Program-made: the position numbers and the translations under genes
Source: CBIFVZ01 sp966185765
Lineage (GTDB): Bacteria; Pseudomonadota; Gammaproteobacteria; Enterobacterales; Enterobacteriaceae
Direction: 5' to 3'
DNA length: 26,619 nucleotides
Assembly (NCBI GenBank): GCA_966185765.1
Contig: CBIFVZ010000057.1
Location: 1 to 26,619 of the forward strand
Notes under the pieces: generated by a model
What the model saw: the letters and a program-made list of their open reading frames with translations, nothing else
Told to the model about the DNA's origin: nothing
Databases searched by the model: none
Part shown: positions 7,803 through 14,873 of the stretch, one piece after another
Position numbering within the stretch: position 1 is the first letter of the stretch
Layout of the letters: every line of letters starts with the position of its first letter

Positions 7803-8259
7803 CTTTAAGCCTTTTGACAACCAGCTCTCCGGGCTGCTTGCTGCCCTGTCACCCGCAGGGCGTCGCAAGCTTGCCGGTGACATTGCAAAGGAGCTGCGCA
7901 AGTCGCAACAGCAACGTATTAAACAGCAAAAAGCCCCGGACGGCTCACCGTATCAGGCGCGAAAGCGTCAGCCTCTCAGGGCTAAGACCGGGCGGATTAA
8001 ACGGGCGATGTTTCAGAAACTCCGCACGAGCCGGTACATGAAAGCCACTGGCCGTGAAAACAGTGCCGTGGTGGAATTTACCGGCAAAGTGCAACGTATC
8101 GCGCGCGTCCATCAGTTAGGCCTCAAAGACCGCCCAAACGCGCACGCTAAGGACGTCCAGTACGCAGAGCGTCAGCTACTCGGATTCAGTCGGGAAGATA
8201 AACAGCTCGTTGAGGCGCTGATAATTCAATGTTTGAACAAGATTGATAAGATAGTTTAA
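7795..8259 (+). CDS. S: Tail completion protein (P2 gpS), altered C-terminus
   Basis: This 154-residue protein carries the phage virion-morphogenesis (gpS) signature: an N-terminal helix (LAALSPAGRRKLAGDIAKELRKSQQQRI), DGSPYQARK, and VHQLGLKDRP. It works with gpR to finish the tail tube end. The start overlaps the R stop. The last 10 or so codons (from about 8226) are strikingly AT-rich compared with the rest, and their residues (NKIDKIV) do not look like a usual gpS end. The AT-rich cargo insertion therefore seems to begin inside the gene's final codons. Confidence 0.9.
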   Translation: MSDFKPFDNQLSGLLAALSPAGRRKLAGDIAKELRKSQQQRIKQQKAPDGSPYQARKRQPLRAKTGRIKRAMFQKLRTSRYMKATGRENSAVVEFTGKVQRIARVHQLGLKDRPNAHAKDVQYAERQLLGFSREDKQLVEALIIQCLNKIDKIV

Positions 8260-8434
8260 GTTTTTTATCTTTTAAAAAATCGTTGATAATTGAGCGTGTT
8301 TCTCTTAAAAAGAATTGGAATGTCACTTGCAGTGAAACATGATTTAGCCATACCATGAGAAAGGTTATGCATCTGTGTTAATATCACTATGATGCAATTT
8401 TGAATTGTTTCTATTTTGATGAAAGGGCTACGCA
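8260..8434 (+). other. AT-rich leader between S and the cargo gene
   Basis: This stretch has base composition quite unlike the flanking phage genes and holds no gene. It begins with an A/T-only hairpin-like sequence (TTTTTTA..TTAAAAAA at about 8261-8278) that might weaken read-through from S. It ends with a good ribosome site (GAAAGGG at 8420-8426) for the cargo gene. Confidence 0.5.
8365..8393 (+). promoter_or_regulatory. Candidate sigma70 promoter of the S-V cargo gene
   Basis: TTATGC at 8365-8370 and TATGAT at 8388-8393 are separated by 17 bases. The -10 matches consensus at five of six positions; the -35 is weak. It lies 42 bases upstream of the cargo ATG. An own promoter would allow expression in the lysogen while the late operons are silent. 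Confidence 0.4.
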
Positions 8435-9412
8435 ATGGCTACACATGATAGGAAATCTTGTAGTGCTTATCTTAATCTCGTCGCTCCTCCAATATCCAAT
8501 ACATTAGCTGCGACAATTGATAATCATAATGCCGAAATAATAGACAGGTTACGCCAAAGTCATTTTTATATGATTTGCGGTAGGGCAAAGGCAAAATTCG
8601 GTAAGGTTATAGGTGTGGATTCAAAAGGGAATATTCCGGTTGAAATAACGCTTGATTCTGGACTGCACTCTAAAGGTTTTATACATATAACGAGTATGCG
8701 TTTTTTTAGAAATGCTCCAGAAAAGTTCTCACTTAAAATGAAAGCTAATGAGAATTTCATAACTTTATTTTACGGTGATAAAGTGGTTTTAAATCTTACC
8801 CCAGATGAGCTACTAATGAGACGTGGTAGGAGTGAGGCCATAGTAAGTGGTTTTGAAAACTATCGAGATATTATGACGTTCGACTTGCTGTATGTTGGCA
8901 TAGCAAAAGAAAATCAGGATAGTTACAGTCGTTTAATCGCAAAAGGTCATAAAGCCAGAATGGACATTCTCGCTAACGAGAAGCAACGCGTAGCCGGAGC
9001 TAGAGTAAGCGATGAAACATTCCTGCTACTTTTTCAAATTGAGCCCCTTACTATTACAACTTTTAGCGGGTCAGGTGATTTAGACGACGAAGATTTAAAT
9101 TTCTCAATTGATTATCATAGGTTGGTTGCAGATGCTGAAAAGGCTGTAATTAACACATTTAAACCGAAATATAATAAGCAGCTGTATGTTAATTACCCTA
9201 AGGGGAAGGATGGTTTATATCAACAGGGTTATGATGGTTACACATATGCTATTTCTGAAGGGGTGGCTTTTAATACAGCCTATGGAACAATCAAGGGAGC
9301 TAGGAGTCCTAATGGAATCTTTATAACTAACGAGGCTGATTTTATTTCAGTGATAGATGGAGAGGTTACCCTGAATATATCAGGAGTGGATTTTAATGTT
9401 AGCGTTGATTGA
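8435..9412 (+). CDS. Cargo (moron) protein with GIY-YIG-like nuclease motifs
   Basis: I do not recognise this 325-residue protein as a named family. Residues 40-130 look beta-rich (for example KVIGVDSKGNIPVEITLDSG). Residues 145-250 carry a pattern close to the GIY-YIG nuclease fold: YVG at 153-155, then Arg166 and His172 in SRLIAKGH, then Glu235 in AEKAVINTFKPKYN with Pro244 and Tyr246-Asn247. The first GIY half is not clear. Residues 250-325 form a further beta-rich tail. It sits between S and V, the place of P2 orf30, is AT-rich, has its own ribosome site and candidate promoter, and is not a structural gene of P2. A phage-exclusion or nuclease role is a hypothesis. Confidence 0.7.
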   Translation: MATHDRKSCSAYLNLVAPPISNTLAATIDNHNAEIIDRLRQSHFYMICGRAKAKFGKVIGVDSKGNIPVEITLDSGLHSKGFIHITSMRFFRNAPEKFSLKMKANENFITLFYGDKVVLNLTPDELLMRRGRSEAIVSGFENYRDIMTFDLLYVGIAKENQDSYSRLIAKGHKARMDILANEKQRVAGARVSDETFLLLFQIEPLTITTFSGSGDLDDEDLNFSIDYHRLVADAEKAVINTFKPKYNKQLYVNYPKGKDGLYQQGYDGYTYAISEGVAFNTAYGTIKGARSPNGIFITNEADFISVIDGEVTLNISGVDFNVSVD

Positions 9413-9565
9413 TTTTTAGTGGCAGTTATTAAACTTTTTTTGAGGTTTTTTGTTTGATGCTTTAAATGAAATTAAGTTGATGCAATGAAGATTTAGGTCG
9501 TTGTCTCAGGCACCACAAAACCTTACATCATTGCCGCTGGCCTCGCCCGGCGGCATCCTTTCCCC
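9413..9565 (+). promoter_or_regulatory. Intergenic region before baseplate operon V-W-J-I-H-G
   Basis: There is no gene here. The left part (to about 9490) is AT-rich like the cargo gene. The right part returns to phage-like composition and includes GTTGT at 9500-9504 with ACAAA at 9515-9519, a partial dyad resembling P2 late (Ogr-dependent) elements. It lies only about 55 bases before the V start, so the fit to a promoter is uncertain. A GCCGG/CCGGC inverted repeat (about 9535-9555) sits just before the V start. Confidence 0.35.
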
Positions 9566-10207
9566 ATGAATAATTTAAATTCTCTGCAGGAAATCGCACG
9601 CGCGATCCGCAACCTTATCCGTACCGGCATTGTGACCGACGTTGACCTCGACGAGGGGCTGTGTCGCGTCCAGACCGGCGGCATTGAAACCACCTGGTTA
9701 AACTGGCTCACCTGTCGCGCCGGTCGCTCTCGCGTGTGGTGGGCTCCCTCGGTCGGTGAGCAGGTGTTATTGCTGGCCATCGGTGGCGAGCTCGATACGG
9801 CCTTTGTGCTGCCGGGCATTTTCTCTGACGACCATCCCGCGCCGTCTGCCTCCCCTGATGCGATTCACGTCGCCTTTCCTGACGGGGCGGTCATCGAGTA
9901 CGAGCCCGAAAGCGGCGCGCTCACCGTATCAGGTATCAAAACCGCTGACGTCACCGCGTCGGATTCCATTACGGCGACCGTGCCGCTGGTACTGGTGAAA
10001 GCGGAAACCCGTATCACGCTCGACACACCCGAGGTGGTATGCACCAACAAGCTGACGACCGGCACGCTCGAAGTACAGAAAGGCGGGAAGATGAACGGCG
10101 ATATCGAGCACACCGGCGGAAAACTGACCTCAAACGGCGTGCAGGTGGATGACCACGACCACGGCGGCGTCGAACGGGGCGGAAGCTGGACGGAGGGAAC
10201 TAAATGA
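9566..10207 (+). CDS. V: Baseplate spike protein (P2 gpV)
   Basis: GpV is the trimeric membrane-piercing spike at the tail tip. It has 213 residues (P2 gpV 211). The N-terminal OB-fold domain includes GIVTDVDLDEGLCRVQTGG and WWAPSVGEQV. The middle is a beta-helix-like run of short strands. Near the end, DHDHGGV supplies the His-x-His pair that binds an iron ion at the spike apex in P2 and phi92. Its stop overlaps W (ATGA). It is the first gene of the baseplate/fibre operon. Confidence 0.95.
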   Translation: MNNLNSLQEIARAIRNLIRTGIVTDVDLDEGLCRVQTGGIETTWLNWLTCRAGRSRVWWAPSVGEQVLLLAIGGELDTAFVLPGIFSDDHPAPSASPDAIHVAFPDGAVIEYEPESGALTVSGIKTADVTASDSITATVPLVLVKAETRITLDTPEVVCTNKLTTGTLEVQKGGKMNGDIEHTGGKLTSNGVQVDDHDHGGVERGGSWTEGTK

Positions 10208-10554
10208 CGGTGCGTTATCTGGGAATGAACAGCCAGACCGGCCTCAGTATCTCTGAGGTAGAGCACATCAGGCAAAGCGTGCGCGATATTCTGGTTACGC
10301 CGATAGGCTCGCGCGTCATGCGCCGTGAATACGGCTCTCTCCTGTCGGCTCTGATTGACCAGCCGCAGACCAAGGCGCTGCGCCTGCAGATTATGGCCGC
10401 GTGTTATTCCGCGATCCAGAAATGGGAGCCCCGCGTCAGCCTGACGACCATCACCTTTGAGCGGTCGGAGGATGACGGCGGGCTGTATGTCGACATCACC
10501 GGCACGCGCTCGGCTAACGGCCAGCCCTTTTCCCTCACCATTCCACTGAGTTAA
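10204..10554 (+). CDS. W: Baseplate wedge protein (P2 gpW, gp25-like)
   Basis: This 116-residue protein (P2 gpW 115) belongs to the gpW/gp25 baseplate family related to the T4 sheath initiator gp25. Signature stretches are SVRDILVTPIGSRVMRREYGS and ALRLQIMAACYSAIQKWEPR. It overlaps V upstream by four bases and is followed five bases later by J. Confidence 0.94.
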   Translation: MTVRYLGMNSQTGLSISEVEHIRQSVRDILVTPIGSRVMRREYGSLLSALIDQPQTKALRLQIMAACYSAIQKWEPRVSLTTITFERSEDDGGLYVDITGTRSANGQPFSLTIPLS

Positions 10555-10559
10555 ACGCT

Positions 10560-11468
10560 ATGGCAATTGTTGACCTGAACCAGCTCGCCGCGCCCGATGT
10601 CGTGGAAGTGCTGGACTATGAGAGCATCCTGAGCGAACGCAAGGCAACGCTCGTCTCGTTATACCCCGAGGAACAACAGGAGGCCGTCGCGCGCACCCTG
10701 ACGCTCGAATCAGAACCGATTGTTAAAGTGCTGCAGGAAAACGCCTATCGGGAAGTTATCTGGCGACAGCGCGTCAACGAGGCCGCGCGTGCGGTCATGC
10801 TGGCTTACGCTGCCGGGAGCGACCTCGACCAGATAGGGGCAAATTCCAACGTCCCACGACTCGTTATTACTCCGGCAGACGACACGACGTTTCCGCCCAC
10901 GCCAGCCGTGATGGAATCGGACACCGACTATCGCCTGCGTATCCAGCAAGCCCCTGAGGGGCTAAGTACCGCAGGCTCAACCGGCGCATATCAGTTTCAT
11001 GGCCGCAGCGCCGACGGGCGTGTCGCGGATATTTCCGTTATCAGTCCTGAGCCTGCTTGTGTGACCGTGTCGGTGCTGTCGCGTGAAAATAACGGCGTGG
11101 CCTCTGACGATCTGCTCGCCATCGTGCGCACTGCGCTTAACGACGAGGACGTCCGGCCGGTGGCCGACCGCGTGACCGTGCAGTCAGCAAAAATTGTCGA
11201 CTATAAAATCACCGCGTCGCTTTACCTTTATCCCGGTCCCGAAAGCGAGCCGGTGCTCAGTGCGGCAAAAGCAAAGCTGCAGGCGTATATAACCTCGCAG
11301 CATCGCCTCGGGCGTGACATCCGTAAATCTGCAATCTATGCAGCGCTCCACGTCGAAGGTGTGCAGCGCGTCGAGCTGGCTGCGCCGGTGGCCGACATCG
11401 TGCTCGATGACACGCAGGCGTCATGGTGCAGCGAGTACAGCGTCACCATAGGGGGCAATGATGAATGA
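10560..11468 (+). CDS. J: Baseplate assembly protein J (P2 gpJ, gp6-like)
   Basis: With 302 residues it equals P2 gpJ. It is a wedge component related to T4 gp6 and Mu gp47. It begins MAIVDLNQLAAPDVVEVLDYE and has the family stretch SDLDQIGANSNVPR followed by DTDYRLRIQQAPEGLSTAGS. Its end overlaps I by eight to eleven bases depending on the I start. Confidence 0.94.
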   Translation: MAIVDLNQLAAPDVVEVLDYESILSERKATLVSLYPEEQQEAVARTLTLESEPIVKVLQENAYREVIWRQRVNEAARAVMLAYAAGSDLDQIGANSNVPRLVITPADDTTFPPTPAVMESDTDYRLRIQQAPEGLSTAGSTGAYQFHGRSADGRVADISVISPEPACVTVSVLSRENNGVASDDLLAIVRTALNDEDVRPVADRVTVQSAKIVDYKITASLYLYPGPESEPVLSAAKAKLQAYITSQHRLGRDIRKSAIYAALHVEGVQRVELAAPVADIVLDDTQASWCSEYSVTIGGNDE

Positions 11469-11991
11469 CACCCGCCTGTTGCCGGTGGGCTCCTCGCCGC
11501 TTGAGGTTGCCGCCGCGCGCGCCTGCGCTGAAATCGAAAACACCCCCGTTCCCCTGCGCCGTCTCTGGAGCCCTGACGACTGCCCGGCAAACCTGCTGCC
11601 GTGGCTGGCGTGGGCGTTTTCCGTTGACCGCTGGGATGAGAGCTGGCCGGAGGACACAAAGCGGGAAGTGATCCGCGCGGCGTGGTTTATCCACGCACAC
11701 AAGGGGACGATTGGCGCAGTGCGCCGCGTGGTGGAGCCGCTCGGCTACCTGATAAACGTCTCTGAGTGGTGGGAGACAAACGACCCGCCCGGCACGTTTC
11801 GCCTCGATATCGGCGTGCTGGAGACCGGCATCACCGAGGAAATGTACTACGAAATGGAGCGGCTAATTGCCGATGCAAAGCCAGCCAGCCGCCATTTAAT
11901 CGGCCTCAATATTATTCAGGATATCCCCGGCTACCTCTACACCGGCGCTCTGTCCTATGACGGCGACATCATCACGGTTTACCCCGGATAA
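11461..11991 (+). CDS. I: Tail protein I (P2 gpI, baseplate wedge)
   Basis: This 176-residue protein matches P2 gpI in length and has the family motif NLLPWLAWAFSVDRWDESWP, plus AWFIHAHKGTIGAVRRVVEP. It completes the baseplate wedge and connects to the tail fibre. Two adjacent ATG codons (11458 and 11461) are possible. The second is taken because AGGGGG is better spaced for it. It overlaps the end of J. Confidence 0.93.
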   Translation: MNDTRLLPVGSSPLEVAAARACAEIENTPVPLRRLWSPDDCPANLLPWLAWAFSVDRWDESWPEDTKREVIRAAWFIHAHKGTIGAVRRVVEPLGYLINVSEWWETNDPPGTFRLDIGVLETGITEEMYYEMERLIADAKPASRHLIGLNIIQDIPGYLYTGALSYDGDIITVYPG

Positions 11992-12002
11992 GTGAGAGCA
12001 CA

Positions 12003-13910
12003 ATGACAGTGAAATACAAAACGGTCATCACCAAAGCCGGTGCAATCAAACTGGCTGCAGCGACCCTCCCGAACGGGAAAAAGGTGAACCTGACGGCGAT
12101 GGCCGTGGGTGACGGTGGCGGCACGCTGCCGGTGCCTGACCCGAACCAGACAAAACTCGTCAAAGAGGTCTGGCGTCACGCGCTGAACAAAATTAGCCAG
12201 GACAAAAAGAATAAAAATTACGTCGTGGCGGAGCTGCTTATCCCGCCGGAGACCGGCGGTTTCTGGATGCGCGAACTCGGGCTCTATGATGACACCGGCA
12301 CGCTGATAGCGGTCGGCAATATGGCCGAAAGCTACAAGCCAGCGCTGGCGGAGGGGTCAGGCCGCGCACAGACCGTGCGTATGGTTATCATGGTGAGCGA
12401 CATCGAGTCAGTGGAGCTGACGATTGATACCTCAACGGTGATGGCAACGCAGGACTACGTCGACGACAAACTCGCGGAGCATGAGCAGTCGCGTCGCCAT
12501 CCTGACGCCACGCTCACCGCAAAGGGTTTTACTCAGCTCAGCAGCGCGACCGACAGCGCGTCTGAGAGCGTCGCAGCGACGCCGAAAGCGGTTAAGGCGG
12601 CGTATGACCTTGCGAAAGGTAAATACACGGCTCAGGACGCCACCACGGCGCAAAAGGGTATCGTCCAGCTCAGCAGCGCGACCGACAGCACGTCTGAGAG
12701 CGTCGCAGCGACGCCGAAAGCGGTTAAGGCAGCGTATGACCTTGCGAAAGGTAAATATTCGGCTCAGGACGCCACCACGGCGCAAAAGGGCATCGTTCAG
12801 CTCAGCAGCGCGACCGACAGTACGTCGGAGGCGCTGGCGGCGACACCGAAAGCAGTTAAGGCTGCGTTTGATGCCGCTAAGTCTGCTAATCAAAATGCTG
12901 AAGGTCGCGTGCCAAAGGGTGCTGGCCTGAATACCTATGCTGAATCATTTGCCGATGTTGCTGTTGATTTGAGGACGCGAAGCGGCTTTTTTAACGGCTC
13001 CTCTGTAAAAAATGGCATGCCCGGCGGACATACGTGGAAGCAATACATCAACGCCGCACACTCTAATACTCAGGGCTATAACACCGTCATTGGGATTGAT
13101 TTTGATGGCAATGTTATTGGTTTTGCCGCTGTCACTGCAGGCGTTTTTAAGGGCTGGAAACTTATTCATCATGACGGATATAACAATTACCCGGTAGGTG
13201 CGCCGATTCCATGGCCGTCTGATACGGTGCCAGCCGGTTACGCCATCATGGCCGGTCAGGCGTTTGATAAATCTGCATATCCACTTCTGGCGGCGGCCTA
13301 TCCGTCAGGCGTCATCCCGGATATGCGCAGCTGGACGATTAAGGGGAAACCCGCAAGCGGTCGCGCAGTGCTGTCACAGGAGCTGGACGGCGTTAAGTCG
13401 CACGCCCACGGTGCATCGGCTTCATCAACCGATCTCGGCACTAAAACAACCAGCGCATTCGATTACGGGACGAAAACGACCAGCGCCTTTGACTACGGAA
13501 CAAAGTCATCAAACAGCACGGGCGCACATACGCACAGTATTTCCGGTACAGCAGCAAGCGCGGGTGCTCATAACCACTCCGTCCCTGTGTGGGTTGGCAG
13601 CGGGGGGGCTGGTGCTGGCCGATATGTGGATCGTAATGAGTTTAATAACGCACAGAATAACAACCCAAATGGTCCGCCTACGACGAGTGCGGGTGCGCAT
13701 ACTCATACCATTTCAGGCACGGCGGCCAGCGCTGGCGCGCATGCGCATACGGTAGCCGTAGGGGCTCACACGCATACGGTGGCCGTAGGTTCGCACACTC
13801 ACTCGGTTGTTATGGGGTCACACACCCACACCATCACCGTTGCCGCCACCGGTAACGCAGAGAACACCGTCAAAAACATTGCTTATAACTACATCGTGAG
13901 GCTCGCATAA
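12003..13910 (+). CDS. H: Tail fibre protein (P2 gpH-like)
   Basis: This 635-residue side tail fibre sets host range. Residues 1-160 are the conserved P2 gpH baseplate-attachment domain (VKYKTVITKAGAIKLAAATL, GGFWMRELGLYDDTGTL). About residues 178-310 hold three 44-residue shaft repeats (QLSSATDS...ATPKAVKAAYDLAKG). A middle part (about 320-390) is compositionally different. A collar-like segment follows (PVGAPIPWPSDTVPAGYAIM). The last 130 residues are a run of HxH-containing repeats (GAHTHSI, GAHNHSV, GSHTHTI), like metal-binding needle tips of T4-type fibres, ending NIAYNYIVRLA. The stop overlaps the start of the fibre chaperone (TAATG). Confidence 0.93.
   Translation: MTVKYKTVITKAGAIKLAAATLPNGKKVNLTAMAVGDGGGTLPVPDPNQTKLVKEVWRHALNKISQDKKNKNYVVAELLIPPETGGFWMRELGLYDDTGTLIAVGNMAESYKPALAEGSGRAQTVRMVIMVSDIESVELTIDTSTVMATQDYVDDKLAEHEQSRRHPDATLTAKGFTQLSSATDSASESVAATPKAVKAAYDLAKGKYTAQDATTAQKGIVQLSSATDSTSESVAATPKAVKAAYDLAKGKYSAQDATTAQKGIVQLSSATDSTSEALAATPKAVKAAFDAAKSANQNAEGRVPKGAGLNTYAESFADVAVDLRTRSGFFNGSSVKNGMPGGHTWKQYINAAHSNTQGYNTVIGIDFDGNVIGFAAVTAGVFKGWKLIHHDGYNNYPVGAPIPWPSDTVPAGYAIMAGQAFDKSAYPLLAAAYPSGVIPDMRSWTIKGKPASGRAVLSQELDGVKSHAHGASASSTDLGTKTTSAFDYGTKTTSAFDYGTKSSNSTGAHTHSISGTAASAGAHNHSVPVWVGSGGAGAGRYVDRNEFNNAQNNNPNGPPTTSAGAHTHTISGTAASAGAHAHTVAVGAHTHTVAVGSHTHSVVMGSHTHTITVAATGNAENTVKNIAYNYIVRLA
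12537..12932 (+). repeat. Three tandem 132-bp repeats in the fibre gene
   Basis: CTCAGCAGCG recurs at 12537, 12669 and 12801, exactly 132 bases (44 codons) apart. Copies 1 and 2 differ at only a handful of positions over their full length. Copy 3 diverges after about 12890. They encode shaft modules of the tail fibre. Near-identity makes the region prone to slipped or homologous recombination that would change shaft length in steps of 44 residues. Confidence 0.85.
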
Positions 13911-14482
13911 TGGCTTTTAAATTTTCTGGTAAAGACCGCACTATCCGAATTTATAACCTCCGCGCAGACACCCGGGAGTTTATTGGCGCGGGTGATGCCT
14001 ATATACCGGCTAATACGGGTCTCCCGGCAGACTGCACCAGTATTGCACCGCCTGACGTGCCGGAGGGAAAGGTCGCTGTATTCAACGGAACAACGTGGGC
14101 GCTGGTCGAGGACTACCGAAACCAAACGCTCTACAGCAAAGAAACAGGCGAGCGCGTTTATATCGCCGCGCCCGGTGCTTTACCTGCTGATGTGACGACC
14201 ATTGCCCCTGACGGTAACTTTATGCGCTGGGGTGGCGAAAGCTGGGAGAAAGATACGGAAGCAGAACGCGCCGCAGCGGTGTCATTTGCGGAAGGTGAAA
14301 AAAAACGGCTGATGCAGGAAGCTACGCTCACGATTGAAACATTACAGGATGCTGTCGATTTGGGGGAGGCAAGCGAGAATGAGGTCAGCATGTTGACGGT
14401 GTGGAAAAAGTACCGTGTTTATCTTAGCCGGGTTTCCCCTGATGCCGCGCCGGATATTGAATGGCCTGCACTCCCGGTGTGA
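13910..14482 (+). CDS. G: Tail fibre assembly chaperone (P2 gpG/Tfa family)
   Basis: This 190-residue member of the Tfa family is needed to fold or mature the distal fibre, and normally co-varies with the fibre C-terminus. It starts in the last base of the H stop codon. The N-terminal half contains a repeated Pro/Gly-rich beta motif (GLPADCTSIAPPDVPEGK, then GALPADVTTIAPDG). The C-terminal half is a helical Tfa domain (EKKRLMQEATLTIETLQDAV, SMLTVWKKYRVYLSRV). A hairpin terminator follows at 14504-14524. Confidence 0.9.
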   Translation: MAFKFSGKDRTIRIYNLRADTREFIGAGDAYIPANTGLPADCTSIAPPDVPEGKVAVFNGTTWALVEDYRNQTLYSKETGERVYIAAPGALPADVTTIAPDGNFMRWGGESWEKDTEAERAAAVSFAEGEKKRLMQEATLTIETLQDAVDLGEASENEVSMLTVWKKYRVYLSRVSPDAAPDIEWPALPV

Positions 14483-14503
14483 AAGGTTTCTGACAGATAT
14501 AAA

Positions 14504-14524
14504 AAACCCGCGTTAAGCGGGTTT
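14504..14524. terminator. Bidirectional terminator between fibre chaperone and small antisense gene
   Basis: AAACCCGC at 14504-14511 and GCGGGTTT at 14517-14524 form a perfect 8-bp stem with a five-base loop. On the minus strand it is followed by six T, a good terminator for the leftward 40-codon gene, whose stop codon touches the stem. On the plus strand it ends G and the baseplate operon. Confidence 0.8.
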
Positions 14525-14645
14525 AGTCATAGGGGCATTCTTCATAGTCATTTTCTGTTTCATCACCGGCAAACAGTCTGAGCCAGCAAAAGCCAAAGAG
14601 ACACCATGCAGTCAGACCACCAACAATCCAGAGTAAAATCGTCAT
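14523..14645 (-). CDS. Small membrane protein of 40 residues on the opposite strand
   Basis: This leftward frame reads MTILLWIVGGLTAWCLFGFC then WLRLFAGDETENDYEECPYD and stop. ATG at 14645-14643 has GGGAGCG just upstream. Residues 3-24 form one strongly hydrophobic helix with several Trp and Cys, and the last 15 residues are acidic. It lies in the G-FI interval, where P2 carries fun(Z), and is transcribed against all neighbouring genes, so it would be silent to late read-through and could be expressed in the lysogen. Function unknown. It could be an exclusion-type, holin/antiholin-like or toxin-like peptide, but nothing in the sequence decides this. Confidence comes from start site, terminator and composition together. 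Confidence 0.65.
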   Translation of the reverse strand: MTILLWIVGGLTAWCLFGFCWLRLFAGDETENDYEECPYD

Positions 14646-14708
14646 TCTCGCTCCCTCGTAAATGGCGCAACGATAGCGACAATATCCCTTCATTGATAAT
14701 GGTTATCG

Positions 14709-14749
14709 GCGATCAATTCCCCCTGATTGATCGCTGAAAACGATCAATC
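14709..14749. repeat. Inverted and direct CGATCAAT repeats with three GATC sites
   Basis: GCGATCAAT (14709-14717) and ATTGATCGC (14726-14734) are a perfect 9-bp inverted repeat with an eight-base spacer. A third copy, CGATCAAT, is at 14741-14748. Each contains a Dam site (GATC at 14711, 14729 and 14742). The cluster lies upstream of the leftward 40-codon gene and of the sheath operon, and looks like an operator. Confidence 0.7.
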
Positions 14750-14782
14750 ATCTTTCCCGCACGCCCCGACCGCTCGCTGCCC

Positions 14783-14804
14783 GTTGTGCTGTCACTCCTC
14801 CAAC
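14783..14804 (+). promoter_or_regulatory. Candidate Ogr-activated site for the sheath operon
   Basis: GTTGT at 14783-14787 and CCAAC at 14800-14804 are separated by 12 bases, one mismatch from the hyphenated TGT-N12-ACA dyad described for P2 late promoters. Its centre is about 80 bases before the FI start, so a transcript start about 55 bases downstream (near 14848) would leave a short leader. No other promoter is seen before FI. The rest of 14750-14873 holds nothing else recognisable. Confidence 0.4.
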
Positions 14805-14873
14805 GGCATTACGTTTCGCACACCTCATGCACAACAGAAAATAGTTGCACCCCTTAACCACGGAGTTAAACGG

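Noticed and set aside
13198..13755. 185-codon alternative frame inside the fibre gene
   Set aside because: Arg/His/Ile-rich out-of-frame reading of the H repeats, with no ribosome site.
14727..14873. N-terminal extension of the sheath by 49 codons
   Set aside because: It includes the GATC repeat and candidate late promoter. The family N-terminus begins at 14874 behind a ribosome site.
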